DNA of 64,000 nt from Ephydatia muelleri (lineage: Eukaryota; Porifera; Demospongiae; Spongillida; Spongillidae), in the NCBI GenBank assembly GCA_013339895.1, contig JABACO010000014.1:1403046-1467045 (forward strand). Reading direction: 5' to 3'. Positions 41,736 to 53,111 of the stretch are shown here, piece after piece. The position numbers and the translations under genes were made by a program. The stretch's first letter is position 1. Each line of letters starts with the position of its first letter. The notes under the pieces were generated by a model. That model searched no databases. It was given only the letters and a program-made list of their open reading frames with translations, and was not told where the DNA came from.

Positions 41736-42300
41736 TCGAAACATTGCTAACAGTGGTTGAATTTGCCATAGGTTAGGTGCTTTGCTTTCAAAGGTATTCC
41801 CCTCCACACATTGGATTTCCCACAATGCAACTTTTTGTTTAGAAAAACCAACTTTCTATACTATAAGGTTGGCTTACAGTAGGCCTATGCATTACACTGA
41901 TGTAATATGTGTGATGTGTCCGTGGTGTTGGTGTGTGTGTGTGTGTGTGTGTTTGTGACCATGTGTTTTGTTGTGTTAACCTCTGCATTGTGAGCATCTC
42001 TGTGTGTCTCTACTTCCTTTGTGACCATTGAGTAGTTGAAGGGGTTGAAGCAATATTGGATTAGGTATCAAAACTCTATCCACATAGACAATTAGATCAA
42101 TTATTTATGGGGGGGTACAAATATTCAAGCACCGCCTCTTCTATTGAGGTAGTGGTTTCAAACATAAGGTGCACCTGTTACATTGCTCTCCTTTTCAGCA
42201 GAAACTGCATTTAACAGCAGCAGCATGATGGAATCCTCCTGTGTGCAATCATACTACCAATTTCTCATGAAAGGTCTATGAAGATGCCAGTGGAGATGGG

Positions 42301-42386
42301 CCCTCTACCTAGTCTGGCGTAGCCACACCCTCGCGTAGACACGTAGGTCTACGCGAGGGTGTGGCTACGCCAGACTACCCTCTACC
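42301..42386. mobile_element. 68-bp palindromic mini-element with 9-bp target duplication
   Basis: Insertion 42310-42377 begins TAGTCTGGCGTAGCCACACC and has two perfect 31-bp inverted arms around the 6-bp loop ACGTAG. It is flanked by CCCTCTACC on both sides (42301-42309, 42378-42386). The left arm of the large inverted repeat has one copy of that word and no insertion (3641-3649). A 9-bp duplication is typical of Mutator-like elements, so this is a minimal MULE-type MITE, inserted after the arms were duplicated. Confidence 0.92.
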
Positions 42387-42799
42387 TGTGTGGCTTTGTA
42401 TGCAACCCCCATCTTATTATGGTATCTAAGCTGTGTGCTTTAAATTCATCTTATATCATACTCCATGCTCCCCAAATGACTTTGCCATCATTTTAAACTG
42501 CTCTTATCTGACTGAACCAGAATTGGTTAGTCTTGTACAGGGTTATGCATTTATCATTTCATTGTTCAGCATAACAAATAACATTGTCAACAAATCTTCG
42601 ACACACGGCTAATTACAGTGTATAAAATACAAAGAGTCAAATATTCTCCTGCTCTCCTGTCAGACAGTCATCAAGGTGATACAGTGAACACGTATCATGG
42701 GTCATCATGTCACTCTTCAATACAGCTAGGGGTGAGATAAAGGATGACAAACTGCATAAAAAGTAAAGATACCTGGGCTGTGTAAATATGTTCTAATAG

Positions 42800-43450
42800 A
42801 AGCACACATGCAACACTACACACAAGTCATACATGCTCACACATGCACGCACATACATACACAAACACACACATACACACACAAACACACACAAATTCAC
42901 AAAGACAACCCCTTACTACATGTACCACACACACATACACAATCCTACTCGCACGATCTACCCAGACCTAAGAGTAGATAGTCATATGGCAATATTGAAA
43001 CAAGCTAACACACACACACACACAAACACACACACACCTACAAACACAATCACATACAAGCTAACACACACATACACACTCACACACACAATCACACACA
43101 AGCTAACACACACACACACAATCACACACAAGCTAACACACACACACAATCACACACAAGCAAACATACATACACACACTCACACACACAATCACACACA
43201 CAATCACCACAGGCTCACACACACACACTCACACATACAATCACACACAAGCTAACACACACACACATACACGCACAATCGCACACAAGCTCACACACAA
43301 TCACACATACACACACTCACACAATCACACACAAGCTAACACACACACACGCACAATCACACAAGCTCACACACAAACACACACACACGCACACACAAAC
43401 ACACACACAATTACACAAGCTAACACACACATTCACACACAAGCTACTTC
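42800..43450. repeat. CA-rich minisatellite (right arm)
   Basis: Mirror of 2556-3215 with ACACACAAGCTAACACAC-type units. Unit number differs from the left arm. Confidence 0.9.
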
Positions 43451-44622
43451 TCACTACAGGCCCGGCGCACACGGTGCGGTTGGTGCGGCTTTGGCCGCAC
43501 CATCTTTCGGTCCCAAAATGGGCGTGTCTAATTATGTGGGCGTGCCTGATGTCATATCACATTACTTCATAGTCTTATTTGTATGAATTTCCCGCTGCGA
43601 TCCCACAATCCGCGTACATGTATCTAACTATGTGAGCGTGTCAGTTCTCACATTATAATAAATATCCATTTAACCATTGAATGAATTTCCTGCTGTGCAA
43701 ATATGGCCAACTCTTTGCTCTCAATAAATGATCTGCCTCAGATCCCCGACATCCCGCACCACCCTATGGGCTTGACGCTCCCTAAGCGTTCATTTGGAGA
43801 GAAAAAACCTGTCTTGCGATCGTTTCAGGCAGCATGGTTTAAGGCATGGTCATTTCTTCACTATGACGAAGGTAAGGACTTAGCATACTGCCACATCTGC
43901 GTGAAGGGATTTAAAGAACGGAAGATGAAGTCCAGTACAAGGGCTGATCCTGCGTTTGTAAGTTTCTCTTATGGGTTTCCATTGACTGTTACTCGCCATC
44001 CTATTTGGGTCATTCCATACCAAATGAGCAGGAATTGTGACTCACGTCTCCCGATTTTGCTCCAATTTCTCATATATGTTGGTCTTGATATAAAAGTGCC
44101 TTGTACCATTTATTGAGTTAATAACGTTAATGGTTTACGAAATACACGCCACTGAATCATTAATTGTTTCATAAAAATTGCAACTTTGCACACTTATATC
44201 TTGGCCGTAATACAATGCACAATGGAGTTCTTGGCATCAAATTGAAGGCCATGATCAGTTGAACTGATTTATGATGATTATTTTGGGGTGTGGTTAAAGG
44301 GTTAAATTTGTATCAACTTCAAAGCACCTTTTTCAATATAGAGATGCCTTCCCACACTGAAACACAAATATTTTTTTTACACAAGTGAAGGGACTATCAA
44401 TGTCAGTACTTTTCTGAAAAAAAGTTTGTGTATTGACTGCCCCTGAGAACCACACGCTGTTAAACCTGAGGACGCCATTTTTTCCTCATCAAAAATCATT
44501 GTTGTTTTTAGTTTCCAAGTGGTGTTATGTAACTGTCTTACTACAGCTGCCCCACCAGTGGGTTTATCTAGTACAGCAAATAGTGTTTCCTTATTTGGAC
44601 AAGAGTGCGCTTTTGTCTCAAC

Positions 44623-44804
44623 ATGTCAATTGATCGTCACAATTATTGTCGTGACTCGTTCAAGAAGCATCGGCGCCGCATATATGTGCATCTTCGAGTT
44701 GCATCAGAAAATCTTATAGCAGAACATCCATCTCTGTCTTTGCGAAGTGGAGACTTGCTGTGTGTAAACTGTCTAAAAGCAGTTCAAAAGAATGATGTGA
44801 AGTA
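44623..44804 (+). other. Captured exon-like ORF in the left foldback arm
   Basis: Encodes MSIDRHNYCRDSFKKHRRRI, then SLSLRSGDLLCVNCLKAVQ. The Cys/His pattern (C...LCxNC) resembles a short N-terminal motif found in many invertebrate mobile-element and uncharacterised proteins (x-DPF-x2-H...GD-x-LCxNC). The mirror copy in the right arm is 45910-46092 (minus), nearly identical. Both are open, which suggests selection or recent origin, or simply homogenisation of the arms. Confidence 0.45.
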
Positions 44805-45249
44805 GCTTTCGAGCCCGCAGGGCCTAGCAGTCTTTCCCAGGAAGTAGCTTTCGAGCCCGCAGGGGCCCCTAGCAGTCTTTCCCAGGAATGTGCTGAGTTA
44901 GCTTCTTATTCCTCAACGCTAGATAGCGACAGTTCAAGTGACGATTTGCCCGATAGACTTTGACTATGGATATATCTCTTTCTCAATGGGGAGACCTCTT
45001 GTGAAGAAAGCGTTTCGTTTATCTTGCGTAATGCAAGGCTATCGGGCAAATCGTCACTTGAACTGTGGCTATCTTGCGTTGAGGAATAAGGCAGGGGCGG
45101 CGGAACAGGTACCGCAGCCAGGTACCGCGGCCACGTGACCAATGTTAAACGCACAAAAAAAAAAAAAAAAAAAGATCAGAAGTGTTGTCTTAGTCAATTA
45201 ATAACGATTAATAAATAAATTCAATCCTAGCGACAACATTGACAAGTTC

Positions 45250-45415
45250 CAACCAAGCGCTAGTTACCGTTTTCCAAAACGAAACTTTGGAAAACATAGC
45301 TCATTTCGAACTGAGTGGTATCAACAGTTTGATTGGCTGCACTACAACAGAGCATCTGATGCAGCTTTTTGTTACATCTGCATGCAAGCTGAAATAGCTA
45401 TATGCTACAACTAAC
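45250..45415 (+). pseudogene. Second hAT TTF-type first-exon fragment
   Basis: Encodes FPKRNFGKHSSFRTEWYQQF and DWLHYNRASDAAFCYICMQA, the FPKRxFG...W-x5-WLHYx3-D-AFCxxC pattern of TTF-type zinc fingers, but clearly different from the exon at 43703. It is a remnant of another hAT family lying inside the foldback interior. Confidence 0.6.
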
Positions 45416-48019
45416 CTGTGGAAAAAAAATACCTTTTCCGAGGAGATCTAAAAATTCCGAATAGATAACTAGCTAGTATTAAAATTCCTATAGCCTCCAT
45501 CTCCACCAACTACTCAGTGCCGGTTGTAACTTGTAACTTTTTTTGGCATTGCCGGTGCACATATAAACAATATAGATACTATTTTAAAGGCCTCCTGGCC
45601 GTCGCTATTTTGTATAGTTTTCGGAGTTTTTTTGAACGTAAAAAGCGTTGGCTTCTGGGCCTCCGCCCCAGGCCCCGATGGGGGAGCTTACAGCGCTCCC
45701 CCATACCCCCTTGCTGGGCAGGTCCCGCACACAAATTCCTAGATCCGCCCCCGTAGCCTGCGGGACCAATGCTAAACAGCTTCCGCCGCCCCTGTTCCTG
45801 GGAAAGACTGCTAGGTCCTGCGGGCTCGAAAGCTACTTCCTGGGAAAGACTGCTGCAGGCTCGAAAGCTACTTCCAGGGAAAGACTGCTAGGCCCTGCGG
45901 GCTCGAAAGCTACTTCACATCATTCTTTTGAACTGCTTTTAGACAGTTTACACACAGCAAGTCTCCACTTCGCAAAGACAGAGATGGATGTTCTGCTATA
46001 AGAGTTTCTGATGCAACTCGAAGATGCACATATATGCGGCGCCCATGCTTCTTGAACGGGTCACGACAATAATTGTGACGATCAATGGACATGTTGAGAC
46101 AAAAGCAAAAAACGCGCGCTCTTGTCCAAATAAGGAAACACTATTTGCTGAGTCATGCTACTAGATAAACCCACTGGTGGGCAGCTGTAGTAAGACAGTT
46201 ACATAACACCACTTGGAAACTATAAAAACAACAATGATTTTTGATGAGGAAAAAATGGCGTCCTCAGGTTTAACAGCGTGTGGTTCTCAGAGGCAATCAA
46301 TACACAAACTTTTTTTTTTCAGAAATGTACTGATATTGATAGTCCCTTCACTTGTGTAAAAAAAAACAATTTGTGTTTCAGTGTGGGAAGGCACCTCTAT
46401 ATTAAAAAAGGTGCTTTGAAGTTGATACAAATTTAACTCTTTAACTACACCCCAAAATAATCATCATAGATCAGTTTAACTGATCATGGCCTTCAATTTG
46501 ATGCCCAGAACTCCTTTGTGCATTGTACTACGGCCAAGATATAAGTGTGCAAAGTTGCTGAAACAATTAATTATTCAGTGGCGTGTATTTCGTAAACCAT
46601 TAACGTTATTAACTCAATAAATGGTACAAGTCACTTTTATATCAAGACCAACATATATGAGAAATTGGAGCAAAATCGGAAGACGTGCGTCACAACTCCT
46701 GCTCATTTGGTATGGAATGACCCATTTTTTTGCAGGTTACCAAAGGTTTTTGTACTTGGAAAGATGCCACTCGAGCCTTCAAAAAGCATCAATTAAGTGA
46801 TTGCCACCGTGAAGCTGTAGAAGTAGTTGTAAGTCTTCCTAAGACCTGTTCAGATATTGGTGAACAACTATCACAGAGCAGTATTCTAAGGAGAAGGAGA
46901 ACAACCGTGTCATGCTAATTAAGATCTTGTCCTGTCTTCAGTTGCTAGCTCGTCAAGGCATACCAATCAGAGGGGATGGTGATGATAGTGAGAGTAACTT
47001 TATCCAATTGTTGAAGCTATCAGGACAGGGGGATGCCAAGATGGATGAATGGCTGAAGAAAAAGACAGACAAATATACATCGCATGACATCCAGAATGAG
47101 CTTCTCAAAATTATGGTACAACATGTGTTGAGAAGCATTGCTGTTCAAATTCAGGATTCTAGGTTTGTCACAATTATGATAGATGAAACCACAGATGTAT
47201 GCAACCAAGAGCAGGTTACTGTTGTATTTAGGACTGTAGACGATAAACTCATCGTCAATGAAGAGTTTATAGGGCTATACTCGGTGGATTCAATCACAGC
47301 TGATGTTTTAACTGCTGTTATTAAAGACGTTATGTTAAGGTTAAATCTGGCTATCACCAAGCTTCGCAGACAATGCTATGATGGGTGCAGTACAATGAGT
47401 GGTTCTAGATCAGGTGTTGCAAAAAGGATCATGGAGGAGGAATGCAGGGCAGTATATATGCATTGCTATGGACATTCGCTAACTCTTGCTGCTAGTGATG
47501 CTATAAAGAGTTCAAAAATAATGAAGGATGCTCTAGAAACTACGCATGAGATTACAAAGCTCATTAAGTTTTCACCGAAGCGAGAAGCTATTTTCAGAGC
47601 TTTTAAGCAAGAGAATGACTTAGAGTCTAACAGCAGCAGTATTGGCATTAGAGTGCTGTGTCCTACCAGATGGACTGTTCGTGCAGATTCTTTATTTGGC
47701 ATACTGGAAAATCACTCTGCACTTATGCACACATGGGATGAAGCCATTAGTGTAGCAAGGGACACTGAAAGTAAAGCACGAATATATGGAGTTCAGGCTC
47801 AGATGAAGAAATTTAGCTTTCTGTTTGGTGTCTATCTGGCTGAGCTGGTACTGAGGCACACTGATAATCTGAGTAAGGCACTACAATGTGACACAGTGTC
47901 TGCAGCTGAAGCTCAAGATACAGCTGCCATGGTGGTGCGCACTCTTCAAACTCTTCGTAATGAAGAAGCATTTGATTTGTTTTGGGAAAAAGTCATTAAT
48001 AGTGCCTCTGGAACCTTGC

Positions 48020-49311
48020 GGTGTCCAACATCCGTAAATTCCCATCACAGCAGAAACAAGAAAACTCCAAGAACCTGTCAGATTCAGCTATTTCCTTGGC
48101 TAAGATAGGATTGCATGGAAAGGCTTGCAGAATACTCCTATCTGATGGACTTGCTCCTCTCAATAACGCTACCTGGGAGCTGCTCAAATCAAAACACCCT
48201 AGCTCTCCCCCTCCCATTACGCCAGAAGTTCCTAGCACTCCACTCTCTATAGGCACTAATTTCAACCTTCTGCCCATTCTTTTTTCCTTCCCAAAGGGCA
48301 CTGCTGCTGGCCCCTCAGGCCTCAGGGTACAACATCTAATTGATGCGGCTCAAATTCCTCTGCCAATTCCCATCAGCACAACCCTGAGGGATGTTGTTAA
48401 CCTCCTTGCAGCAGGCAAAGCTCCATTGTCAGTTGCCAGATTTTTAGCTGGTGGAAGCCTCACGGCCTTGAACAAGTTTAGACGTGGCTCTCCACCTGAC
48501 GTTAGGTCTATTGCAGTAGGAGAAACCCTTAAAAGGCTTACAGGAAAGTGCTTGTGCTCACTGGTTAAAGATAAAGCTTCTAGCTTCTTTGAGCCCCTCC
48601 AGTTGGGTGTAGCTTGTCCACATGGCACTGAAAAAGTAGTGCATGGTCTTAGAAAGTGCATTGAAGAACACTGGGGTGATGAAGACTTTGTCGTGCTGAA
48701 AACGGACATGAGGAATGCCTTCAACCTCATCTCCAGGCAGGCTCTTCTCTCAGAATGTTCTTTGTTTTTTCCAGAGCTCCTTCCATGGGCAAGTTGGTGC
48801 TATGGTTCACAGCCTTATCTGTGGCACCCCCTAGGTCATCTCACTTCTGAATCAGGTGTGCAGCAGGGAGATCCATTAGGCCCTTTGTTCTTTTCTTTGG
48901 TTCTGCACAAGGTGATTGCCGCTATTGATGCGGATGATGACTGCCTTTGTCTCATCCTACAGGCCTGGTACTTAGATGATGGGGTGCTTGCTGGCCCCAA
49001 ACATGCTGTTCTCCGTGCCCTCTCCATAATTGAAGACCTTGGTCCATCATTGGGCATTTTCATCAATTTGTCCAAATGCGAACTCTGCAGCCATAGTGAT
49101 ATTTCCACGTTTCCTCACTTCATGAAAGCTTCACATGTACCACACCTGGATATTCTTGGTACTCCCATTGGTGACTACCTGTACTGCACTGGGTTCTTTG
49201 CCGCAAAACGTGTTGAGTTTACAAAGTTGCTTTCTAAGCTGGAAGATGTTTCAGTTATTGATCCTCAGGTGGCTTTTAACATGCTTCGTCTATGCAGTGG
49301 CTTTTGTAAGA
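48020..49311 (+). mobile_element. RT family B, reverse-transcriptase half
   Basis: An open frame of about 430 codons: SAISLAKIGLHGKACRI, AAGPSGLRVQHLIDAA, PPDVRSIAVGETLKRLTG, VVLKTDMRNAFNLISRQALL (motif A Asp), SESGVQQGDPLGPLFFSLVL (motif B), AWYLDDGVLAG (motif C, YLDD), LDILGTPIGDYL. The frame is uninterrupted over the whole RT domain, unlike the RT-A copies. It begins within the hAT transposase and stops at CSGFCK where NNMT-unit DNA starts, so both ends are cut. This catalytic half and the truncated C-terminal RT-B copies at 16.8 and 57.7 kb come from separate insertions or breaks. Confidence 0.85.
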
Positions 49312-49391
49312 TAGAGGTGTGTTGTAGCAATGGTGCGCAATTGTCCCCGCCCGGATTACTTTAAGAGCTGAGAAGAACAAAACACAAACCC

Positions 49392-49433
<42 letters not shown>

Positions 49434-49850
49434 CAAAACTCAATCAATTCAACAACACATGTCCCAGTTGTGTAACAGGCAAGCAATACACCTCTACGTT
49501 TAGTCTCTTGTATTTCTCAAGGCTGTATATAGGCACCTGTATATTAGGCCTTGTAAGGGTGGTCTAGCGGTTTTGCATGCACATAGCTCACGTTACGGAC
49601 ACATGTTGCGGCGATGTTTTCCCAGAAAAATTACTATTACACCTTCTACAAACCCAAAAAGAACGCAAATTCAAGGAAGTGGTCATTAGCAATGTTAACT
49701 TACTACCCACAAACCACTTTGAATATTTATAGTGCTCTTCTGAGATTGCATAATATAACGGAGTGTTTCTCTTCCACCTTCTGCAAAGTTAGTGCTTGCA
49801 CATGCCTGTGTGTGTATTGTTTCTTGCAATGCGCGACACTTTGAGCTAAT
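49312..49850 (+). repeat. NNMT-unit downstream segment (direct repeat of 56548-57085)
   Basis: Collinear with 56548-57085 in the same orientation, including AGCAATGGTGCGCAATTGTC, the poly-C run and GCGCGACACTTTGAG. It therefore flanks the palindrome as one of two direct repeats of about 540 bp. Confidence 0.9.
49386..49432. repeat. Poly-C run (about 45 bp)
   Basis: Pure C between AAACCCTCC and GCAAAACTCAATC; homologous to the runs at 17903 (G) and 56626. Confidence 0.95.
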
Positions 49851-50058
49851 CTGACACGTGACCGTCTTATCATCTTAACATGTATTAACCTCTTTGCTAT
49901 CGTTTAAATCTCAGTTTGCGTGAATTTTTGGGACTGCATGGCACGCATAGGATCAACCTCCATAGAATAACACTTCATGTAAATCTCAGTACACGGTACA
50001 CAGCTAACCGCAGCAAAACTAAATGCTATAATTTAAAATTTCGAAACAGTCCAGTACT

Positions 50059-50869
50059 TTATATAGCAGACGACTTCTTTTGAGCAATGACATACATGGT
50101 GCATTCCAAATTATCTGGTAATGGCTCCGGAGATAGATGGACTAGCGGTAATATGGTGATGCTTTCTCTCACAAATCCACAGCGTTGTTGCAGAATCTCA
50201 TAAATGTCGGTTTCTCTTACTTTCAGCTCCACATACCTTATCGAATCAACGTAGTTCATATTTAAGGTACCTGCTTCTGTTCCCGTACATACGCTCATCA
50301 CAAGCCAGCCTCCCGGCTTCAACAGATCACATAATTTTGACAAAGCCGCTCCGAATACTTCGATGGTATAGCATGCGTCCTCAATACATGAAGCAGTGTA
50401 AATTACATCGTATGGACCTTCGTAACCTTTCTCGATGAGAGGGTCTTGATAAATATCACAACTGCAGATGGTAGAGAGACGCCTTACAGCGTCCTGCCGC
50501 TCCTCCACTTCGCCAGCCCCCTGCCCCTCCAGCTCTTCTACCACATACCTGTACAGAGCGCTGAAGTCTGGTCTACTCGGATCCTTATCAAGCCATAACT
50601 TGGCGACTGCTCTATTTTGCTCAGCATATTCGGCTAGCACAATCTCTTGCGCGTACGGAACGGCGCTGGCTTCGAAAGCGACGATCGGACCACATCCGTA
50701 GTTGAGTACTTTCAGGTTTGCACCTAACTGGAAGTGGGAGGTATAGAAGTCGTGGAGATTCTTTAGGGGGTTCCGATGCCAGCAATCCAGCTTCCCGTAG
50801 TACTCCTTTATGTACGCCCAGGGTTCAAATTTTTTCATAATCCTGATCTACGTGCAGCTCTGATGACAT
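50059..50869 (-). pseudogene. NNMT-family methyltransferase, copy 4 (1-nt frameshift)
   Basis: Full-length homolog of the intact copies, but the run after GGATTATG is A6 rather than A5 (about 50829-50834). The normal ATG at 50869 therefore leads out of frame after about ten codons. An internal ATG in the shifted frame would give a 259-aa protein starting MKKFEPWAYIKEYYGKLDCW, which keeps all SAM-binding motifs, so a slightly shortened enzyme is conceivable. A homopolymer sequencing error is also possible. Acidic position is Glu (AEYAEQN). Mirror partner of copy 7. Confidence 0.85.
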
Positions 50870-50920
50870 TTTCACTGCTAATGCACGATCCAGAAGTGAC
50901 CTGTGGCATCCGGCGGAATG

Positions 50921-50928
50921 TATTTAAA
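50921..50928 (-). promoter_or_regulatory. TATA-like box of NNMT copy 4
   Basis: TATTTAAA on the plus strand, 52-59 bp upstream of the ATG. Followed by GGACAAACATC as in copies 1 and 7, in contrast to CGTG(G/T)AACATC in copies 2, 5 and 6, so two promoter subtypes exist. Confidence 0.5.
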
Positions 50929-50929
50929 G

Positions 50930-52301
50930 GACAAACATCAGAAAAATTAAATCGAGCTACTAATAGGGGGCTCTTCGTTTGAAGGTCTGACCGTACTTAT
51001 CTGAGACTTATAGTACTGAATTTCTGGTTTAGCTGTAATTGTTTGAATAATAATAAATACAAATCATAATAGTATTGTGTGTACGTATGATGTACAGTTT
51101 TTGTTAAACCAATGAAAGAAAAATTAATGTGGTCTTGATTAATTATCTCTGATAAAGATACATCATGTTGTACGAGTGTGGTAGATATGGGGGTTCACAA
51201 AAGTGATGTGCATTTGTGTTTGACTGTTGGAGGTACTTTGGTTAGGAGAGGAAAGAGGCTATTGCGAAAACACCTTACAGCGTAGCGGCGATATAATCCA
51301 CCCGCAGCTGCGTAAATGTGGGTCTGGGTACGAAACTCTATATTCACCTAATGTAGAACTGCTTTTTTTTCCGTGGTGATAGCGTCAATTGCAGAATGAT
51401 TTTTTCAGATGGTGAAATTCCATTCCTAGATTATGCTGTTACTGATCTCTTCGAAATCTGTGAAGCCAGTCTGAAGTAGGCTCAGTCACACATTGCAAGA
51501 AACAATACACGCACAGGCATGTGCAAGCACTAACTTTGAAGAAAGTGGAAGGGAGCTGTCAGTTATATTATGCAATTTCAGAAGATTACCTATATAGCTA
51601 TGTCAATGTTCAAAGTGCTGCTTTGATTTGTGGGTAGGTAAGTGAACATTGCTAATGACCACTTCCTTCAATTTGAGTTCTCTTTGGGTTTATAGGTGTA
51701 ATAATGATTCAAGCATCGCAGCCACATGTGTCTGTAAGGTACGAGATGATGTTATGCATGGAAATTTGTTCCATCGTTACCAGGCCTAATATACAGGCGC
51801 GTATAAACAACCCTGAGAAATGCAAGAGACTATACGTAGAGGTGTATTGCTTGCCTGTGACACAACTGGAACATGATATGTGCTGTATACATGTACTACA
51901 TAAAAATTACATGTGTTTGAACAGATGTTATGTGGAAAGGTTTGACCTCACCTGTCACAAGGAACAAAGGAACAGTGAATCAATCTTGACAAAGAGGAAA
52001 TATAAATGAGGCTTGGATGAATTAAATGATGGTGGTACCGTTCATGCAGCATAAGTGGTGAGTCCAGCAACAGCATGCATCTAAGCTGACACATGACCGT
52101 CTATCATCTTAACATGTATTAACCTGTTTTCTATCGTTTGAATCTCAGTTTGCATTAATTCTTGGGACTGCATGGCATGCATACGGTGGTACGAATCAAT
52201 AGAACAACACTTCATGTAAATTTCAGTACACGGAATAAAGCCATGAGCCAAAACTGAATACAATTAATGCTATAATTATAGTTTCAAATCAGACCAGTAC
52301 T
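50930..52301. repeat. Inter-gene part of the NNMT unit (left arm)
   Basis: Non-coding DNA between copies 4 and 5, mirrored at 54089-55460. Contains words shared with all units (TATCTCTGATAAAGATA, GATAGCGTCAATTGCAGAAT, TTAATTCATCCAAGCCTC on the other strand). No ORF stands out. Confidence 0.85.
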
Positions 52302-53111
52302 TTATATAGCAGATGACCTCTTTTGAGCGATGACGTACATGGTGCATTCCAAATTATCTGGTAATGGCTCCGGAGATAGATGGACTAGCGGTAATATGGT
52401 GATGCTTTCTCTCACAAATCCACAGCGTTGTTGTAGAATCTCATAAATGTCGGTTTCTCTTACTTTCAGTTCCACATACCTTATCGAATCAACGTAGTTC
52501 ATATTTAAGGTACCTGCTTCTGTTCCCGTACATACACTCATCACAAGCCAGCCTCCCGGCTTCAACAGATCACATAATTTTGACAATGCCGCTCCGAATA
52601 CTTCGATGGTATAGCATGCGTCCTCAATACATGAAGCAGTGTAAATTACATCGTATGGACCTTCGTAACCTTTCTCGATAAGAGGATCTTGATAAATATC
52701 ACAACCGCAGATGGTAGAGAGACGCCTTACAGCGTCCTGCCGCTCCTCCACTTCGCCAGCCCCCTGCCCCTCCAGCTCTTCTACCACATACCTGTACAGA
52801 GCGCTGAAGTCTGGTCTACTCGGATCCTTATCAAGCCATAACTTGGCGACTGCTCTATTCTGTTCAGCGTAATCGGCTAGCACAATCACTTGCGCGTACG
52901 GAACGGCGCTGGCTTCGAAAGCGACGATCGGACCACATCCGTAGTTGAGTACTTTCAGGTTTGCACCTCTCTGGAAGTGGGAGGTATAGAAGTCGTGGAG
53001 ATACTTTAGGGGGTTCCGATGCCAGCAATCCAGCTTCCCGTAGTACTCCTTTATGTACGCCCAGGGTTTAAATTTCTCAAAATCCTGATCTACGTGCAGC
53101 TCTGATGACAT
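52302..53111 (-). CDS. NNMT-family methyltransferase, copy 5 (intact, 269 aa)
   Basis: Same family and landmarks as copy 2. The acidic SAM-ribose position is Asp (LADYAEQN, residues 78-85), as in human NNMT, rather than the Glu of copies 2, 3, 4 and 7. It also has Val at YAQVIV, Gly in STICGCDIYQDPL and DPLIEKGYEG. It differs from copy 6 by one residue (QKRSSAI against QKKSSAI). Head to head with copy 6, with 167 bp between the two ATGs, so the two share a bidirectional promoter region. Confidence 0.9.
   Translation of the reverse strand: MSSELHVDQDFEKFKPWAYIKEYYGKLDCWHRNPLKYLHDFYTSHFQRGANLKVLNYGCGPIVAFEASAVPYAQVIVLADYAEQNRAVAKLWLDKDPSRPDFSALYRYVVEELEGQGAGEVEERQDAVRRLSTICGCDIYQDPLIEKGYEGPYDVIYTASCIEDACYTIEVFGAALSKLCDLLKPGGWLVMSVCTGTEAGTLNMNYVDSIRYVELKVRETDIYEILQQRCGFVRESITILPLVHLSPEPLPDNLECTMYVIAQKRSSAI

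Larger units (their letters stand above)
37356..44016. repeat. Large inverted repeat, right arm
   Basis: Reverse complement of 1977-8591. It begins at ACAATAAAGGTCAGAGG, where the left arm is cut by the gap, so the repeat may extend further. It contains the mirrored promoter-like segment, cassette repeats, mariner, tRNA pair, CA repeat and hAT first exon, plus the 68-bp insertion absent from the left arm. It ends within the first 10 bp of the foldback at 44007. Confidence 0.93.
44007..46723. mobile_element. 2.7-kb foldback element in the hAT intron
   Basis: Ends are GGGTCATTCCATACCAAATG and its reverse complement; the arms are about 930 bp (44007-44935 and 45785-46723) with minor divergence. 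The middle (44936-45784) includes an inner palindrome (44912-45090), an A-run (45158-45173) and a second TTF exon. Both arms carry tandem copies of a roughly 43-bp unit (AAGTAGCTTTCGAGCCCGCAG). Target duplication is unclear (ATTT at most). No transposase is encoded, so it is non-autonomous. Confidence 0.85.
43703..48012 (+). pseudogene. hAT transposase (ZMYM/ZNF862-like), two exons
   Basis: Exon 1, 43703-43957, ends at GCGTTT|GTAAGT. Exon 2 starts at 46736 after TTTTTTTGCAG. The joined frame gives ADPAF-VTKGFCTWKDATRAF, a complete TTF-type zinc finger with DCHREAV. Then come LIKILSCLQLLARQGIPIRG, the DUF4371-like core (MIDETTDVCNQEQVTVVFR), CYDGCSTMSG and MHCYGHSLTLAASDA, as in hAT/ZMYM1-like transposases. 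One frameshift lies between about 46875 and 46900, and the C-terminal dimerisation domain is missing. The enzyme would cut and paste hAT DNA with 8-bp target duplications. Confidence 0.85.
43457..48017 (+). mobile_element. hAT transposon, 3'-truncated by RT-B
   Basis: The probable 5' end is CAGGCCCGGCGCACACGG. It contains the two-exon transposase (43703-48012), whose intron has swallowed a 2.7-kb foldback. The 3' end is lost where RT-B sequence begins at about 48020. The left inverted-repeat arm carries only the first 560 bp of this element. Confidence 0.8.
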
